Origin: Marinobacter salinus
GTDB taxonomy: Bacteria; Pseudomonadota; Gammaproteobacteria; Pseudomonadales; Oleiphilaceae
Reading direction: 5' to 3'
Assembly (NCBI RefSeq): GCF_001854125.1
Contig: NZ_CP017715.1
Location: 2,170,001 to 2,234,000, forward strand
DNA: 64,000 bases
Below are positions 33,323-42,297 of the stretch, piece by piece. Below the pieces are notes generated by a model that saw nothing but the letters and a program-made list of their open reading frames with translations, was not told where the DNA came from and did no database searches. How positions within the stretch are numbered: the first letter of the stretch is position 1; each line of letters opens with the position of its first letter. The position numbers and the translations under genes are program-made.

Positions 33323-36300
33323 ACACACAACCCCGACCCAGTCCCGTTACCTCGCCTTTCTGAAGGCGCTCAAGCATTCCGGGTTCAATGGTGAGATGAC
33401 AATGGACTATGCCACCCGGACGGTACTGGCAACTGACAACTCCATTTATCAGGTACTGCCACAGGCAGTCATTTTCCCGACGAACAAGACAGATGTACAA
33501 CGATTAGGCCGCCTAGCGTCACGGACGGAATGGCGGGATATCGTCTTCAGTCCGCGAGGCGGCGGCACGGGCACCAATGGTCAGTCGCTGACTGACGGTA
33601 TTGTTGTGGACCTGTCCCGGCATATGAACCGGATCCTGGAAATTAACGCTGCCGAGGGTTGGGCCCGCGTGGAGGCAGGCGTGGTCAAAGATCAGCTCAA
33701 TGCGGCAGTAAAATCCCACGGGCTCTTTTTTGCGCCTGAGCTGTCGACCAGCAACCGTGCAACCATTGGTGGGATGATCAATACCGATGCCAGTGGCCAA
33801 GGCTCGGTCATGTACGGCAAAACCCGCAACCATGTCCTGGAACTGGAAACGGTACTGGTGGACGGAAGCCTTTTACAAAGCCGGGCTCTTGAGACAGAGC
33901 AGGAGGAGAAGGCCGCAGAAGAGTCCACGCTGGCAGGGGCGGTCTACCGGACTCTCGCCGGCATCTGGGATCGCCGAAAAGACGATATCGAAAAGCACTT
34001 CCCGAAGCTTAACCGTTGCCTGACCGGGTACGATCTTGCGCATCTGCGCGATGATGCTGGGCGTATGAATGCAAACAACGTGCTTTGCGGCTCGGAAGGT
34101 ACCCTTGGCTTTGTCGTCGAGGCCAAGGTCAACCTTGTGCCAATCCCGAAATACCAGGCGCTGGTGGTGGTCCAGTACGACAGTTTCGATGCCTCCCTGA
34201 GAGATGCCCGGGCCCTGATGTCAGCCAGGCCAGCCTCAATCGAGACCATCGACAGCAAGGTTCTGGAGCTGGCACAGACTGACATTGTCTGGCAGGAGGT
34301 GGCAGACTATTTCCAGATTGGAGAAGGATCTCCGGTAGAGGGTGTAAACCTTGTGGAATATACCGGCGACGATAAAAGCCAGGTCCTGCAGGACATAAAA
34401 GCACTCACCGACATTCTGGGTAACCCGGAACGCAGGCCGGCCTGCCTGTACTCTGTCGCTCTGGGAGAGAACGCGGTTAATCAGATCTGGACAATGCGCA
34501 AGCGCTCGGTAGGTCTCCTGGCCAAGACATCGGGAGAAGCCCGACCGGTAGCTTTCGTGGAAGATACCGCTGTCCCTCCGGAACATCTCGCTGACTTTAT
34601 CCGGGACTTTCGGGAGGTCCTTGACCAGGAAGGCCTCAGCTATGGGATGTTCGGACATGTCGACGCCGGCGTCCTCCATGTCCGACCCGCTCTGGATCTT
34701 AAGGAGCCGGAAACGATAACCACTGTGCGCCGCGTAACCGAGAAGGTAGTTGCCCTTGTCCAGAAGTACCATGGTCTGCTCTGGGGTGAACATGGCAAAG
34801 GTTTTCGTTCAGAGTTCGCGCCGAGCTTTTTCGGAGATCTGTATCCCGAACTCCAGCTGATTAAGCGTACCTTCGATCCCTTTAATCAGCTGAACCCCGG
34901 CAAGATCGCCACTCCCGATGCCAACATCCCGCTGGTGCCAATGGATGAGCCCGGACAGAGGGGAACAATGGACCGCACCATTCCGGCCGCCAGCCGCCGC
35001 AGCCAGCCGGACGCCATGAACTGCAATGGAAATGGCGCCTGCTACAATTACGACCCGGACGACGCCATGTGCCCTTCCTGGAAGGCCACGCGTGACCGGC
35101 GGCACTCACCTAAGGGCCGAGCGTCCCTGATCCGGGAATGGCTCAGGCTTCTTGGGGAACAAAACGTTGACATCGAAACGCTGGCAAGGCGCATGGACGC
35201 TGGCCCAGTACTGCGGATGTTGCCTGATAGGATGCGTTATACACTGGCCAGAAACCGCGGCCAGTATGACTTTTCCCACGAAGTCCGGGAAGCGATGGAC
35301 GGGTGCCTTTCCTGTAAATCCTGCTCCGGTCAGTGCCCGGTTCAGGTGGACATCCCCGAGGTCCGCGCACGGTTTCTCCACCTTTATCATGGGCGCTATC
35401 TCCGCCCGGTCAAAGATCACCTGATCGGACGCCTCGAGCAATTGATTCCGTTGATCGCGAACCCGCTGGGCCGGCCGATCTACAACAGCCTGATGACCTG
35501 GTTTCCCACCCGGGCGCTGATCCGCAGGCTCGGTATGGTAGACAGCCCCCTACTTTCAAAGCGAAGCCCTCTGGGCACGGCTCGCCGATTAGGCATTCGA
35601 ATCGCGCGGGAAGAAGAGCTGAAAGGGTTGGATGAGCGCGAAAGAGAGCGGTCGCTGATCATCGTTCAGGATGCGTTTACCAGCTACTTTGAGACTGACA
35701 CTTTTACAGCCATTCTTGAGTGCCTGCAGCGCCTCGGCTTCCGTGTCTGGCTGCTTCCATTTCACCCCAATGGCAAGCCACTGCACGTTCATGGTTTTCT
35801 GAAGCAGTTCCGGAAAACAGCGACGTCACACACCCGGTTACTGGCATCGCATGCCCGTTCCGGGATTCCCATGGTCGGGATTGATCCCTCCATGACACTC
35901 GCCTTTCGCGCAGAATATCGGAAATACGTTAGTGCGGATGTACCAAATATTCTTTTATTACAGGAGTACCTCTCGCATCGCACTGAACTCTTTAACCCCG
36001 GAACTCGGCTTCAGCCCGATCAGAGAATCACCCTGCTTGGCCATTGCTCGGAGAAAACCAATGTCAGCGGCAGCATGGCCCAGTGGCAGCATATCTTCTC
36101 TGCTGTGGGAGTTCCCTTGGATATCGAGAGCGTGGGCTGCTGCGGGATGGCCGGCACTTACGGACATGAGTCCCGACATGCGGCCACCTCAAAGCGGATT
36201 TATGAGCTGTCGTGGAACAAGAAAGTGCAAATGCTCAAGGATACAGACGTACTCTTGGCGACCGGGTATTCATGCCGGTCACAGGTTAAGCGCTTTGAAA

Positions 36301-36374
36301 ACCTTCGGATCCAGCATCCTTTGGAGTATCTCGGAAAACATCTGCAGTCGGGGATAAAAGGGGGGCCTCAATAG
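33306..36374 (+). CDS. ydiJ: FAD/[4Fe-4S] D-2-hydroxyacid dehydrogenase, YdiJ-like
   Basis: 1022 residues from ATG 33306, close to E. coli YdiJ. The N-terminal half is a PCMH/FAD-linked oxidase domain (SPRGGGTGTNGQSLTDG, then APELSTSNRATIGGMINTDA); the C-terminal half has an Fe-S motif CLSCKSCSGQCPVQVD (C-x2-C-x2-C-x3-CP) and a CCG domain with VGCCGMAGTYGHES. YdiJ oxidises D-2-hydroxyglutarate; the substrate here could be that or another 2-hydroxyacid produced by the MmgE/PrpD protein. It overlaps that gene by 17 bases. No membrane anchor is visible. Confidence 0.93.
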   Translation: MLPRLEHTTPTQSRYLAFLKALKHSGFNGEMTMDYATRTVLATDNSIYQVLPQAVIFPTNKTDVQRLGRLASRTEWRDIVFSPRGGGTGTNGQSLTDGIVVDLSRHMNRILEINAAEGWARVEAGVVKDQLNAAVKSHGLFFAPELSTSNRATIGGMINTDASGQGSVMYGKTRNHVLELETVLVDGSLLQSRALETEQEEKAAEESTLAGAVYRTLAGIWDRRKDDIEKHFPKLNRCLTGYDLAHLRDDAGRMNANNVLCGSEGTLGFVVEAKVNLVPIPKYQALVVVQYDSFDASLRDARALMSARPASIETIDSKVLELAQTDIVWQEVADYFQIGEGSPVEGVNLVEYTGDDKSQVLQDIKALTDILGNPERRPACLYSVALGENAVNQIWTMRKRSVGLLAKTSGEARPVAFVEDTAVPPEHLADFIRDFREVLDQEGLSYGMFGHVDAGVLHVRPALDLKEPETITTVRRVTEKVVALVQKYHGLLWGEHGKGFRSEFAPSFFGDLYPELQLIKRTFDPFNQLNPGKIATPDANIPLVPMDEPGQRGTMDRTIPAASRRSQPDAMNCNGNGACYNYDPDDAMCPSWKATRDRRHSPKGRASLIREWLRLLGEQNVDIETLARRMDAGPVLRMLPDRMRYTLARNRGQYDFSHEVREAMDGCLSCKSCSGQCPVQVDIPEVRARFLHLYHGRYLRPVKDHLIGRLEQLIPLIANPLGRPIYNSLMTWFPTRALIRRLGMVDSPLLSKRSPLGTARRLGIRIAREEELKGLDERERERSLIIVQDAFTSYFETDTFTAILECLQRLGFRVWLLPFHPNGKPLHVHGFLKQFRKTATSHTRLLASHARSGIPMVGIDPSMTLAFRAEYRKYVSADVPNILLLQEYLSHRTELFNPGTRLQPDQRITLLGHCSEKTNVSGSMAQWQHIFSAVGVPLDIESVGCCGMAGTYGHESRHAATSKRIYELSWNKKVQMLKDTDVLLATGYSCRSQVKRFENLRIQHPLEYLGKHLQSGIKGGPQ

Positions 36375-36724
36375 GCCCCGACAACCATCAAAAAACCAAA
36401 AAAACCTATGGCGGTAATGCCCAGGGCCGCCAGCACAACCCCCAAACCCCACCAGATGGCGGCGGCATCGGATATGTCCATGCCATGCCCCCTGAGGGTC
36501 CGGTAGAATGCCCAAGGACCCAGGACAAAAGCGCCGACTACTGCGAAAACGAGCCCCACACTGATACCGGCGAAGGTCCAGGTGGCAAGCTCGGTGGCCC
36601 GGTCCGACACCTTTTCGGTTACACCATGGTGCTCAAGAAACTTCTTGCAGAAGAACCAGAGCAAGGCGAACAGGGCGACAACAAACACCAATCCGCCAAT
36701 AATCGTCAGGATGCGGTAAAGCAA
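36368..36724 (-). CDS. Small membrane protein of unknown function
   Basis: 118 residues, TTG start at 36724 with AGGAA upstream. Three hydrophobic helices are seen (TIIGGLVFVVALFALLWFF, FAGISVGLVFAVVGAFVLG, WWGLGVVLAALGITAIGFFG). No family recognised. The gene follows the EAL-domain gene by 27 bases on the same strand, so it is probably co-transcribed. The stop overlaps the last bases of the convergent FAD dehydrogenase gene. Confidence 0.72.
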   Translation of the reverse strand: MLYRILTIIGGLVFVVALFALLWFFCKKFLEHHGVTEKVSDRATELATWTFAGISVGLVFAVVGAFVLGPWAFYRTLRGHGMDISDAAAIWWGLGVVLAALGITAIGFFGFLMVVGAY

Positions 36725-36751
36725 GGTCAGGTTCCTGTCAGTAGGGTTCTG

Positions 36752-37537
36752 TTAATCGGGATAAATCGGCTCAGGCAGGCACTCGAATCCGGGCTTGGCA
36801 AACAGGAACCCCTGGTAGAGGCTGATGCCCTGGGAACGAAGCCAGAAATACTCCTCCTTGGTTTCCACTCCCTCGGCAATAATCTTTCCCCCCAGCTGGT
36901 TCATCATGGTGATGATGCCTGAAACAACAGCCTGCTTGTTTGGTTCCTCATGAATGTTACGCACGAGCCCCATGTCCAGTTTCAGCAAATTCGGCGGGCT
37001 TGCCATCATGATGTTGTACCGGGAGTAACCCGCTCCAAAGTCATCAATCGCGGTGTAAAACCCCATTTCCTGATAGGCTTCGATAATGGATACCAAATGC
37101 TCAACGGACGTCAGTTTTTCATCTTCGGTTAATTCAAAAATAATTTTGCTGGTATCAAAATTATAGGTTTTGGCGGCCGCCAGCGTGGTGCGGATGCAGT
37201 ACTCTGCTTTATAGACTGCGTTGGGCATGAAGTTGATGCTCAGCCTCGTCTGCATACCCAACCGTGATGCCAGTTTCACCGCTTTTACCCGGCAGACCTG
37301 ATCAAACGAATAACGGTTACGCTCATTCACCTTGGACAGAATACTCATGGCCCCTTCACCTTCCGGACCACGGACTAATGCCTCGTAGGCAAACACGGAT
37401 TTGTTCACGACATCGACAATCGGCTGAAATGCGAAGGTAAACGAAAAATCCAACCCCTCGCCGCAAGCGCATTGCTCACAGTGAGACTCATCAAACAGGA
37501 CTTCGGGCTGACTCACTTCCACTCTTGAACTCCACAT
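36752..37537 (-). CDS. EAL-domain c-di-GMP phosphodiesterase with Cys-rich N-terminus
   Basis: 261 residues, almost entirely one EAL domain. Catalytic motifs are kept: EALVRG, NFMPNA, FELTEDE, IDDFGAGYS, LLKLDM and IAEGVE, so hydrolysis of c-di-GMP to pGpG is expected. The first 30 residues lack an obvious sensor but hold a C-x2-C-x-C cluster (HCEQCACGEG) that could bind metal or respond to redox state. No membrane segment. The start at 37537 has only a weak ribosome site. Likely co-transcribed with the small membrane protein gene. Confidence 0.9.
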   Translation of the reverse strand: MWSSRVEVSQPEVLFDESHCEQCACGEGLDFSFTFAFQPIVDVVNKSVFAYEALVRGPEGEGAMSILSKVNERNRYSFDQVCRVKAVKLASRLGMQTRLSINFMPNAVYKAEYCIRTTLAAAKTYNFDTSKIIFELTEDEKLTSVEHLVSIIEAYQEMGFYTAIDDFGAGYSRYNIMMASPPNLLKLDMGLVRNIHEEPNKQAVVSGIITMMNQLGGKIIAEGVETKEEYFWLRSQGISLYQGFLFAKPGFECLPEPIYPD

Positions 37538-37711
37538 AGGGACAATTGGATGCTTCTTGGAAACGGCATTGTGAAAGCACTATAACCTTCAATCTCTCCA
37601 TGGTAAAACAGCCAGAGACTATTACTTCTATATACAGTGGCATCCCCGATTTACCTGACTAAACTGGGGTTTGTCGCATTTAAGAGTCTATTCAAAAAAG
37701 GAGCCTCCAGA

Positions 37712-38866
37712 ATGGGCGAAACGACCCGAATCGCAGTCACACCAGGCGATGGCATTGGACCTGAAGTTGTTGGTGAAGCCGTGCGCTGCCTGGAAACCCT
37801 GCGCGCCAAGCATGGCCTGGCACTGGAGTGGACGCGGTTCCCGTGGCCTTCTCACGCCTGGCATGAAGAGCATGGTGAGTCCATGCCGGCAGATGCATTG
37901 ACTCAATTGCAGGCATACGATGCCATTTTGCTTGGTGCACTGGGCGACCCGGGCCCTGCCGACGATCCCGAGCGCTACTTGCTGTCCGACAGTATTTCAC
38001 TGGCGCCCTTGCTGGATATGCGCAAAGGCTTTGACCAATGGGTATGCGAACGCCCTGCGCGGCTGTTACCGGGTGCCCGGCAGTACCTCGCCGACGAGCG
38101 GGCAAAAGATATCGATATGCTGGTTATCCGCGAAAATTCCGAAGGGGAGTATGTCGGCCAGGGTGGTCGACTGCGCAAAGGCCTGCCGGACGAAGTGGCC
38201 ACCCAGATGGAAGTGTTCACCCGCAAGGCAACCGATCGCATCATTCGCTATGGCTTCGAGCAGGCACGTTCCCGGGCTACAGACAGGGTGAAGGCAGGCC
38301 GAACACGAAGCTTTCGCACCCTTGACGGTCGCACCTGTGAAAGCCAGGTATGTCTGGTCACGAAACGCAACGCACTGCGTTACTGGGGTGACATGTACAC
38401 CGAAGCCTTCGAGGAAATCAGCCAGGAGTTTCCCGACGTCGCTACTCACCACGAGCTGGTGGATGCGGCCTGCATGAAGTTTGTGCAAAGCCCCTGGGCC
38501 TTTGATGTGGTTGTCGCCAGTAACCTGCAAGGCGATATTCTCACCGATCTTGCGGCCGTACTCTCTGGTGGCATGGGCGTGGCGCCGTCGTGCAACCTGA
38601 ATCCCACAGATCCACAGATGCCCTCGATGTTTGAACCCACCCATGGCAGCGCTCCCGACATCGCGGGTCAGGGGTTGGCAGACCCCACGGCCATGCTGTT
38701 CACCACGGCTCGCATGCTGGAATGGCTGGGCCGCAAGGACCCGACACTGGCGGCGGCAGGCAAAGAACTTTTCGACGCAGTGTCTGCCGATCTGGCCGAA
38801 AATGCCGGCACCCAGCGCGGCACCCATGAAATCGGTTCCGCAATCTGCAAGCGATTAGCGCCCTGA
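37712..38866 (+). CDS. Isocitrate/isopropylmalate dehydrogenase family protein (tartrate-dehydrogenase-like)
   Basis: 384 residues from ATG 37712, fixed by AAAAAGGAG upstream. It is a beta-decarboxylating dehydrogenase: N-terminal TPGDGIGPEVVGEAV, catalytic Tyr/Lys/Asp sites in VIRENSEGEYVGQGG, AACMKFVQSPWAFDVVVASN and LQGDILTDLAAVLSGG, with NAD-binding FEPTHGSAPDIAGQGLADP. It differs from LeuB in the substrate loop, as do tartrate dehydrogenases, so it may act on a 3- or 2-substituted malate. A second copy of leuB is not expected to be alone like this. Single gene with terminator downstream. Confidence 0.9.
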   Translation: MGETTRIAVTPGDGIGPEVVGEAVRCLETLRAKHGLALEWTRFPWPSHAWHEEHGESMPADALTQLQAYDAILLGALGDPGPADDPERYLLSDSISLAPLLDMRKGFDQWVCERPARLLPGARQYLADERAKDIDMLVIRENSEGEYVGQGGRLRKGLPDEVATQMEVFTRKATDRIIRYGFEQARSRATDRVKAGRTRSFRTLDGRTCESQVCLVTKRNALRYWGDMYTEAFEEISQEFPDVATHHELVDAACMKFVQSPWAFDVVVASNLQGDILTDLAAVLSGGMGVAPSCNLNPTDPQMPSMFEPTHGSAPDIAGQGLADPTAMLFTTARMLEWLGRKDPTLAAAGKELFDAVSADLAENAGTQRGTHEIGSAICKRLAP

Positions 38867-38874
38867 CATGGCAG

Positions 38875-38908
38875 AGAGCGGGCGCTCCTGAAACGGACCG
38901 CCCGCTCT
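38875..38908. terminator. Stem-loop between convergent genes
   Basis: AGAGCGGGCG at 38875-38884 pairs with CGCCCGCTCT at 38899-38908 across a 14-base loop. There is no strong T-run on either side. It lies between the convergent dehydrogenase and DUF1439 genes and can act on both transcripts. Confidence 0.6.
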
Positions 38909-38923
38909 ATTCAAGGTAACGCG

Positions 38924-39496
38924 CTACTGGTCAGCCATAACAAATTCCAGGCGACCGGGCGCCACCCGCACATCTACTGGCATCATGCCAAACATACGCT
39001 GGGCAAAATCGGTGTCATCAAGACGATACACGGGCATGGTTTCCAGCATCTGAGCCACGACCCGCATCGCAGTATCAGTAACCGGCTTAAGGTCGCCCTT
39101 GAACAGCGGAGAATCGATACTGCTTTCCAGTAACTGCAGGCGACGAATGTAAATCGCTCTCTCCTTGCTGTCATAGACAGGTGCACCTTCTACCTTCAGA
39201 GCAATATCCACCGGCAGTTTAACCATCAGCGCATTGAGGGCGACCTGCCCCCTTACGTCGATCACGGCAACGTCCCGGCCATCTGGACCAAGGGTAATCT
39301 CCGCATCGTCCAGGCTCAGGCTCAAGGGCGAACCGCTCTGCAGTTGCTGTCTGTCATACTCACGTACCACATCCTGCAGATGCTGCTCCAGCTCTCCTTC
39401 AGAAAGAGAGTAGGGAGAGAAACTGGCGCAACCACTGGTCAACGCCAGGGCCAAAAAAACAGGAGCCCACAGGCCCATCAAAGGAAGTTTTGTCAT
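38924..39496 (-). CDS. DUF1439 lipoprotein (YceB-like)
   Basis: 190 residues from ATG 39496 (GGAGACAAATCC upstream). A lipoprotein signal ends in TSGC at Cys 23. The mature part is a beta-rich domain with the LSEGELEQHLQDV start and the VDIALKVEGAPVYDSKE middle seen in DUF1439/YceB proteins, which have an SMP/BPI-like lipid-binding fold. Role unknown, likely in the periplasm at the outer membrane. Last of three minus-strand genes (aminotransferase, CPXCG protein, this). Confidence 0.88.
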   Translation of the reverse strand: MTKLPLMGLWAPVFLALALTSGCASFSPYSLSEGELEQHLQDVVREYDRQQLQSGSPLSLSLDDAEITLGPDGRDVAVIDVRGQVALNALMVKLPVDIALKVEGAPVYDSKERAIYIRRLQLLESSIDSPLFKGDLKPVTDTAMRVVAQMLETMPVYRLDDTDFAQRMFGMMPVDVRVAPGRLEFVMADQ

Positions 39497-39592
39497 GGAT
39501 TTGTCTCCGTGAGTGCTACTCATATCCTGAGGCATGGCTGGCACTCGGGCAACTTCAGCAGGTTAATGATTGGTCAGAATAGGCTTGGCGGG

Positions 39593-39784
39593 TTATTCCT
39601 TCTCGGCCCGGACATCCACATGAGGCGTCAGGTGGTCATCAAAGATAACGTGGATCAGAATGGGCTGACAGCAGACCTGGCAGTCCTCAACATACTCCTG
39701 CTCCGGCACTGATGGGTCGACGCTGATGTCCAGCGACTCCCAACAGTACGGGCACTGAATGAGAACCGAGTCCAGGGCTGACAT
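39593..39784 (-). CDS. CPXCG-motif zinc-ribbon-like small protein
   Basis: 63 residues. Two Cys pairs, CPYCW and CQVCCQP, are those of the CPXCG family, small metal-binding proteins of unknown function. Residues between them are acidic. The gene begins nine bases after the aminotransferase stop, so it is in that operon. Confidence 0.9.
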   Translation of the reverse strand: MSALDSVLIQCPYCWESLDISVDPSVPEQEYVEDCQVCCQPILIHVIFDDHLTPHVDVRAEKE

Positions 39785-39793
39785 AATCGCGCC

Positions 39794-41020
39794 TCAGAAC
39801 TGCTGCTTCGCCATCCAGGGGATGATGCGATCAAACGCCTGCTCGAGCTTCTCACACGTTGTCGAGAAACTGATGCGTACTGCGTTCGTCGACTCCTCAC
39901 CGAAGGCATCTCCGGGCACGACACACACGCCTGTTTCCTTGAGCATCCTCAATGCGAGGTCGGATCCATCCACATGGGGAGGAAGCTCCGGGAACGCAAA
40001 AAACGCACCGCCGGGCTTATATCCGGTCATGTAAGGTGTCTGATCAATCAGCTCCACCACTTTGTCGCGCCGTTCACGATAGATATTGACCATATCCTGA
40101 ACGCACTGCTGATCTCCGGTCAGCGCCGCCACCCCCGCAAACTGGGACGGCGTATTGGCGACTGAGGTGGTGAACATGTGATAGCGCCGCAGCGACTTGA
40201 TGGCGGCCTGGCTCGATATTACCCAGCCAACCCTCAGACCGGCCATGCTATAGGTCTTGGAGAAGCTGCTGATGCACATGATGTTATCCAGGTCCATCGA
40301 GCAGTTCAGCACACTGGCAAAATCGTCGTCATCAAAAACCAGGTGGTCATAGACTTCGTCGGCATACACCTGAATACCCCGGTAGGCGCATTCCTCAAGA
40401 ATGGTCTCCACAGTACTGCGTGGATATACCGCACCGGTAGGGTTATTGGGGTTGTTCAGAATGAGCGCGAAGGTACGCGGCCCCATGGCACGGATTACCT
40501 CATCAGGATCCAGCTGATGATTGTTCTCCGCGCGGGTGGGAACAAACTTGACCTCACCGCCGTTCATCCGGATCAGTGGTGCGTATAGCAGAAAGGACGG
40601 GTCCGTCACGATGAACTGGCGGCCCGGCGCAGAGGTGGCCGATATGGCCAGATACATGGCCTCGGTGGCACCACTGGTGATCAGGATGTTATCCCTGGTC
40701 AATTTCCGGTTGTAGCGCTTCCCGTAATAATCCCTCAACGCCACCAGCAACTCCGGTAACCCGGCGTCCATGGTATAACCGGTTTGCCCTGCGTTCAGCG
40801 CATCAATGTATGCGTCAATAATGTGTTTGGGCGTTGGCAAATCCGGCTGGCCGATCGAAAGATGGATAACATCTTTCATCGTGGCCGCCATGTTCACCAT
40901 GCGACGGATACCCGGCACCGGAATTGCCTGCATTGCAGGGTTCCAACTGGCCTTGTTTTTCCGGTACTTCACTTTCCGTGGTCTGGACTGGCCAGTTTCA
41001 TGGTTGGCGGGTTCTGCCAT
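39794..41020 (-). CDS. PLP-dependent aminotransferase, class I/II
   Basis: 408 residues from ATG 41020 with GGAGGTGTTT upstream. Fold type I: the PLP lysine is in SFSKTYSMAGLRVGW, the Asn/Asp/Tyr contacts are in LNNPNNPTGAVY and VYADEVYDHL, and the carboxylate Arg is in NAVRISFSTT. The basic N-terminal 35 residues are longer than in AspC-type enzymes. It transfers an amino group between an amino acid and a 2-oxoacid; the amino donor cannot be read. Leads the operon with the CPXCG and DUF1439 genes. Confidence 0.92.
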   Translation of the reverse strand: MAEPANHETGQSRPRKVKYRKNKASWNPAMQAIPVPGIRRMVNMAATMKDVIHLSIGQPDLPTPKHIIDAYIDALNAGQTGYTMDAGLPELLVALRDYYGKRYNRKLTRDNILITSGATEAMYLAISATSAPGRQFIVTDPSFLLYAPLIRMNGGEVKFVPTRAENNHQLDPDEVIRAMGPRTFALILNNPNNPTGAVYPRSTVETILEECAYRGIQVYADEVYDHLVFDDDDFASVLNCSMDLDNIMCISSFSKTYSMAGLRVGWVISSQAAIKSLRRYHMFTTSVANTPSQFAGVAALTGDQQCVQDMVNIYRERRDKVVELIDQTPYMTGYKPGGAFFAFPELPPHVDGSDLALRMLKETGVCVVPGDAFGEESTNAVRISFSTTCEKLEQAFDRIIPWMAKQQF

Positions 41021-41246
41021 AAACACCTCCTTCAAACGGGGCAAATAAGCTACCCCTGCAGGTTAGCCAGTAACAAGGGGGCACACAAGGCAAAAATTGA
41101 TAAAGATGAATCCCGTAAAAACCCAGTCATATTCGCTCCTGAATATTCATCACGATAGCCAGTTGACCACACTGCACAGGCATACCAGACTGTCCTGAGA
41201 CTCACACACACAATAACCAGTCAGACTAATCAGAGGCGGAGGTTCA

Positions 41247-42230
41247 ATGACACAGCAAAGCAAACCTGTCGTAACCGTTTTAACGGCACCAGGGGAACCG
41301 GAGCCACCGGGAATAGATGCCCTCAGGGCGCGTGCGGAAGTACGGTTTGCCTGCGATGAACAGACACTGAGAGACACCCTGCCTGGCACCGACGTCATGA
41401 TGGTGACCGACTTCCGAACCGAAGCTCTGGAAGCGGCCTGGGAGTCGGCCGACAAATTGCAATGGATTCACGCCACCAGCGCCGGCGTAGACGCCCTGAT
41501 GTTCCCCGCCCTTATCAAGGGTAACGTGGTGGTCACCAATGCACGCGGCATCTTCGACCGGACGATCGCCGAATATGTGCTGTGCACCATACTCATGTTT
41601 GCGAAAGACTTCCCGGGCTCCATCCGGTTGCAGATGAAGCACCAGTGGCAACACCGGGATACCGAGCGTGCCGAGGGCAAACAGGTACTGGTGGTTGGTG
41701 CGGGTTCTATCGGTCGGCAGATCGGCCGCCTGGTCTCAGCAGCGGGCCTGAAACCCCATGGTATCGCCCGAACGCCCCGCCATGATGACCCGGACTTTGT
41801 GGCCGTTCACGGCAATGACGACCTGTTTGAACAACTGGGCCATGCCGACTACGTTGTGATTGCCGCACCACTGACGCCGCAAACCGAAGGCCTGTTTGAC
41901 GAGAAAGCCTTCAAGGCCATGAAGAATACCGCGCGCCTGATTAACATTGGTCGCGGCCCGATCGTGAAGACAGATGACCTCATCGCTGCGCTCCGTAGCG
42001 GCGAAATTGCCGGCGCCGGGCTGGATGTCTTTGAGGAGGAGCCTCTGCCTGAGGATCACCCGCTATGGGACATGGAGAACGTCACCATGACCGCCCACAT
42101 GGCCGGTGATTTCATCGGCTGGAAACGCGCCCTTACCGACCAGTTCCTCGAAAACTTCGACCGCTGGCACAGGGGCGTGGATTTGTTCAATTTCGTGGAT
42201 AAAGAACTGGGTTACGCCGGCAGCAAATAG
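41247..42230 (+). CDS. D-2-hydroxyacid dehydrogenase (NAD(P)-dependent)
   Basis: 327 residues. NAD motif VGAGSIGRQIGRLVSAAG, and the catalytic trio as Arg in LINIGRGPIV, Glu in LDVFEEEPLPEDHPLW and His in MTAHMAG. It reduces a 2-oxoacid to the D-2-hydroxyacid, or the reverse; glyoxylate/hydroxypyruvate reductase-like activity is likely. AGAGGCGGAGG precedes the ATG. Divergent from the aminotransferase operon, closed by a strong terminator. Confidence 0.92.
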   Translation: MTQQSKPVVTVLTAPGEPEPPGIDALRARAEVRFACDEQTLRDTLPGTDVMMVTDFRTEALEAAWESADKLQWIHATSAGVDALMFPALIKGNVVVTNARGIFDRTIAEYVLCTILMFAKDFPGSIRLQMKHQWQHRDTERAEGKQVLVVGAGSIGRQIGRLVSAAGLKPHGIARTPRHDDPDFVAVHGNDDLFEQLGHADYVVIAAPLTPQTEGLFDEKAFKAMKNTARLINIGRGPIVKTDDLIAALRSGEIAGAGLDVFEEEPLPEDHPLWDMENVTMTAHMAGDFIGWKRALTDQFLENFDRWHRGVDLFNFVDKELGYAGSK

Positions 42231-42245
42231 CGTGCGGCAACAATT

Positions 42246-42272
42246 AAAAAGGGAGCCCGAGGGCTCCCTTTT
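42246..42272. terminator. Bidirectional rho-independent terminator
   Basis: GGGAGCCC-GA-GGGCTCCC forms a tight stem with AAAAA on the left and TTTTATCTTT on the right, so it stops transcription of the dehydrogenase gene and of the convergent response-regulator gene. Confidence 0.88.
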
Positions 42273-42297
42273 ATCTTTAACACTGAAACACTGACAC

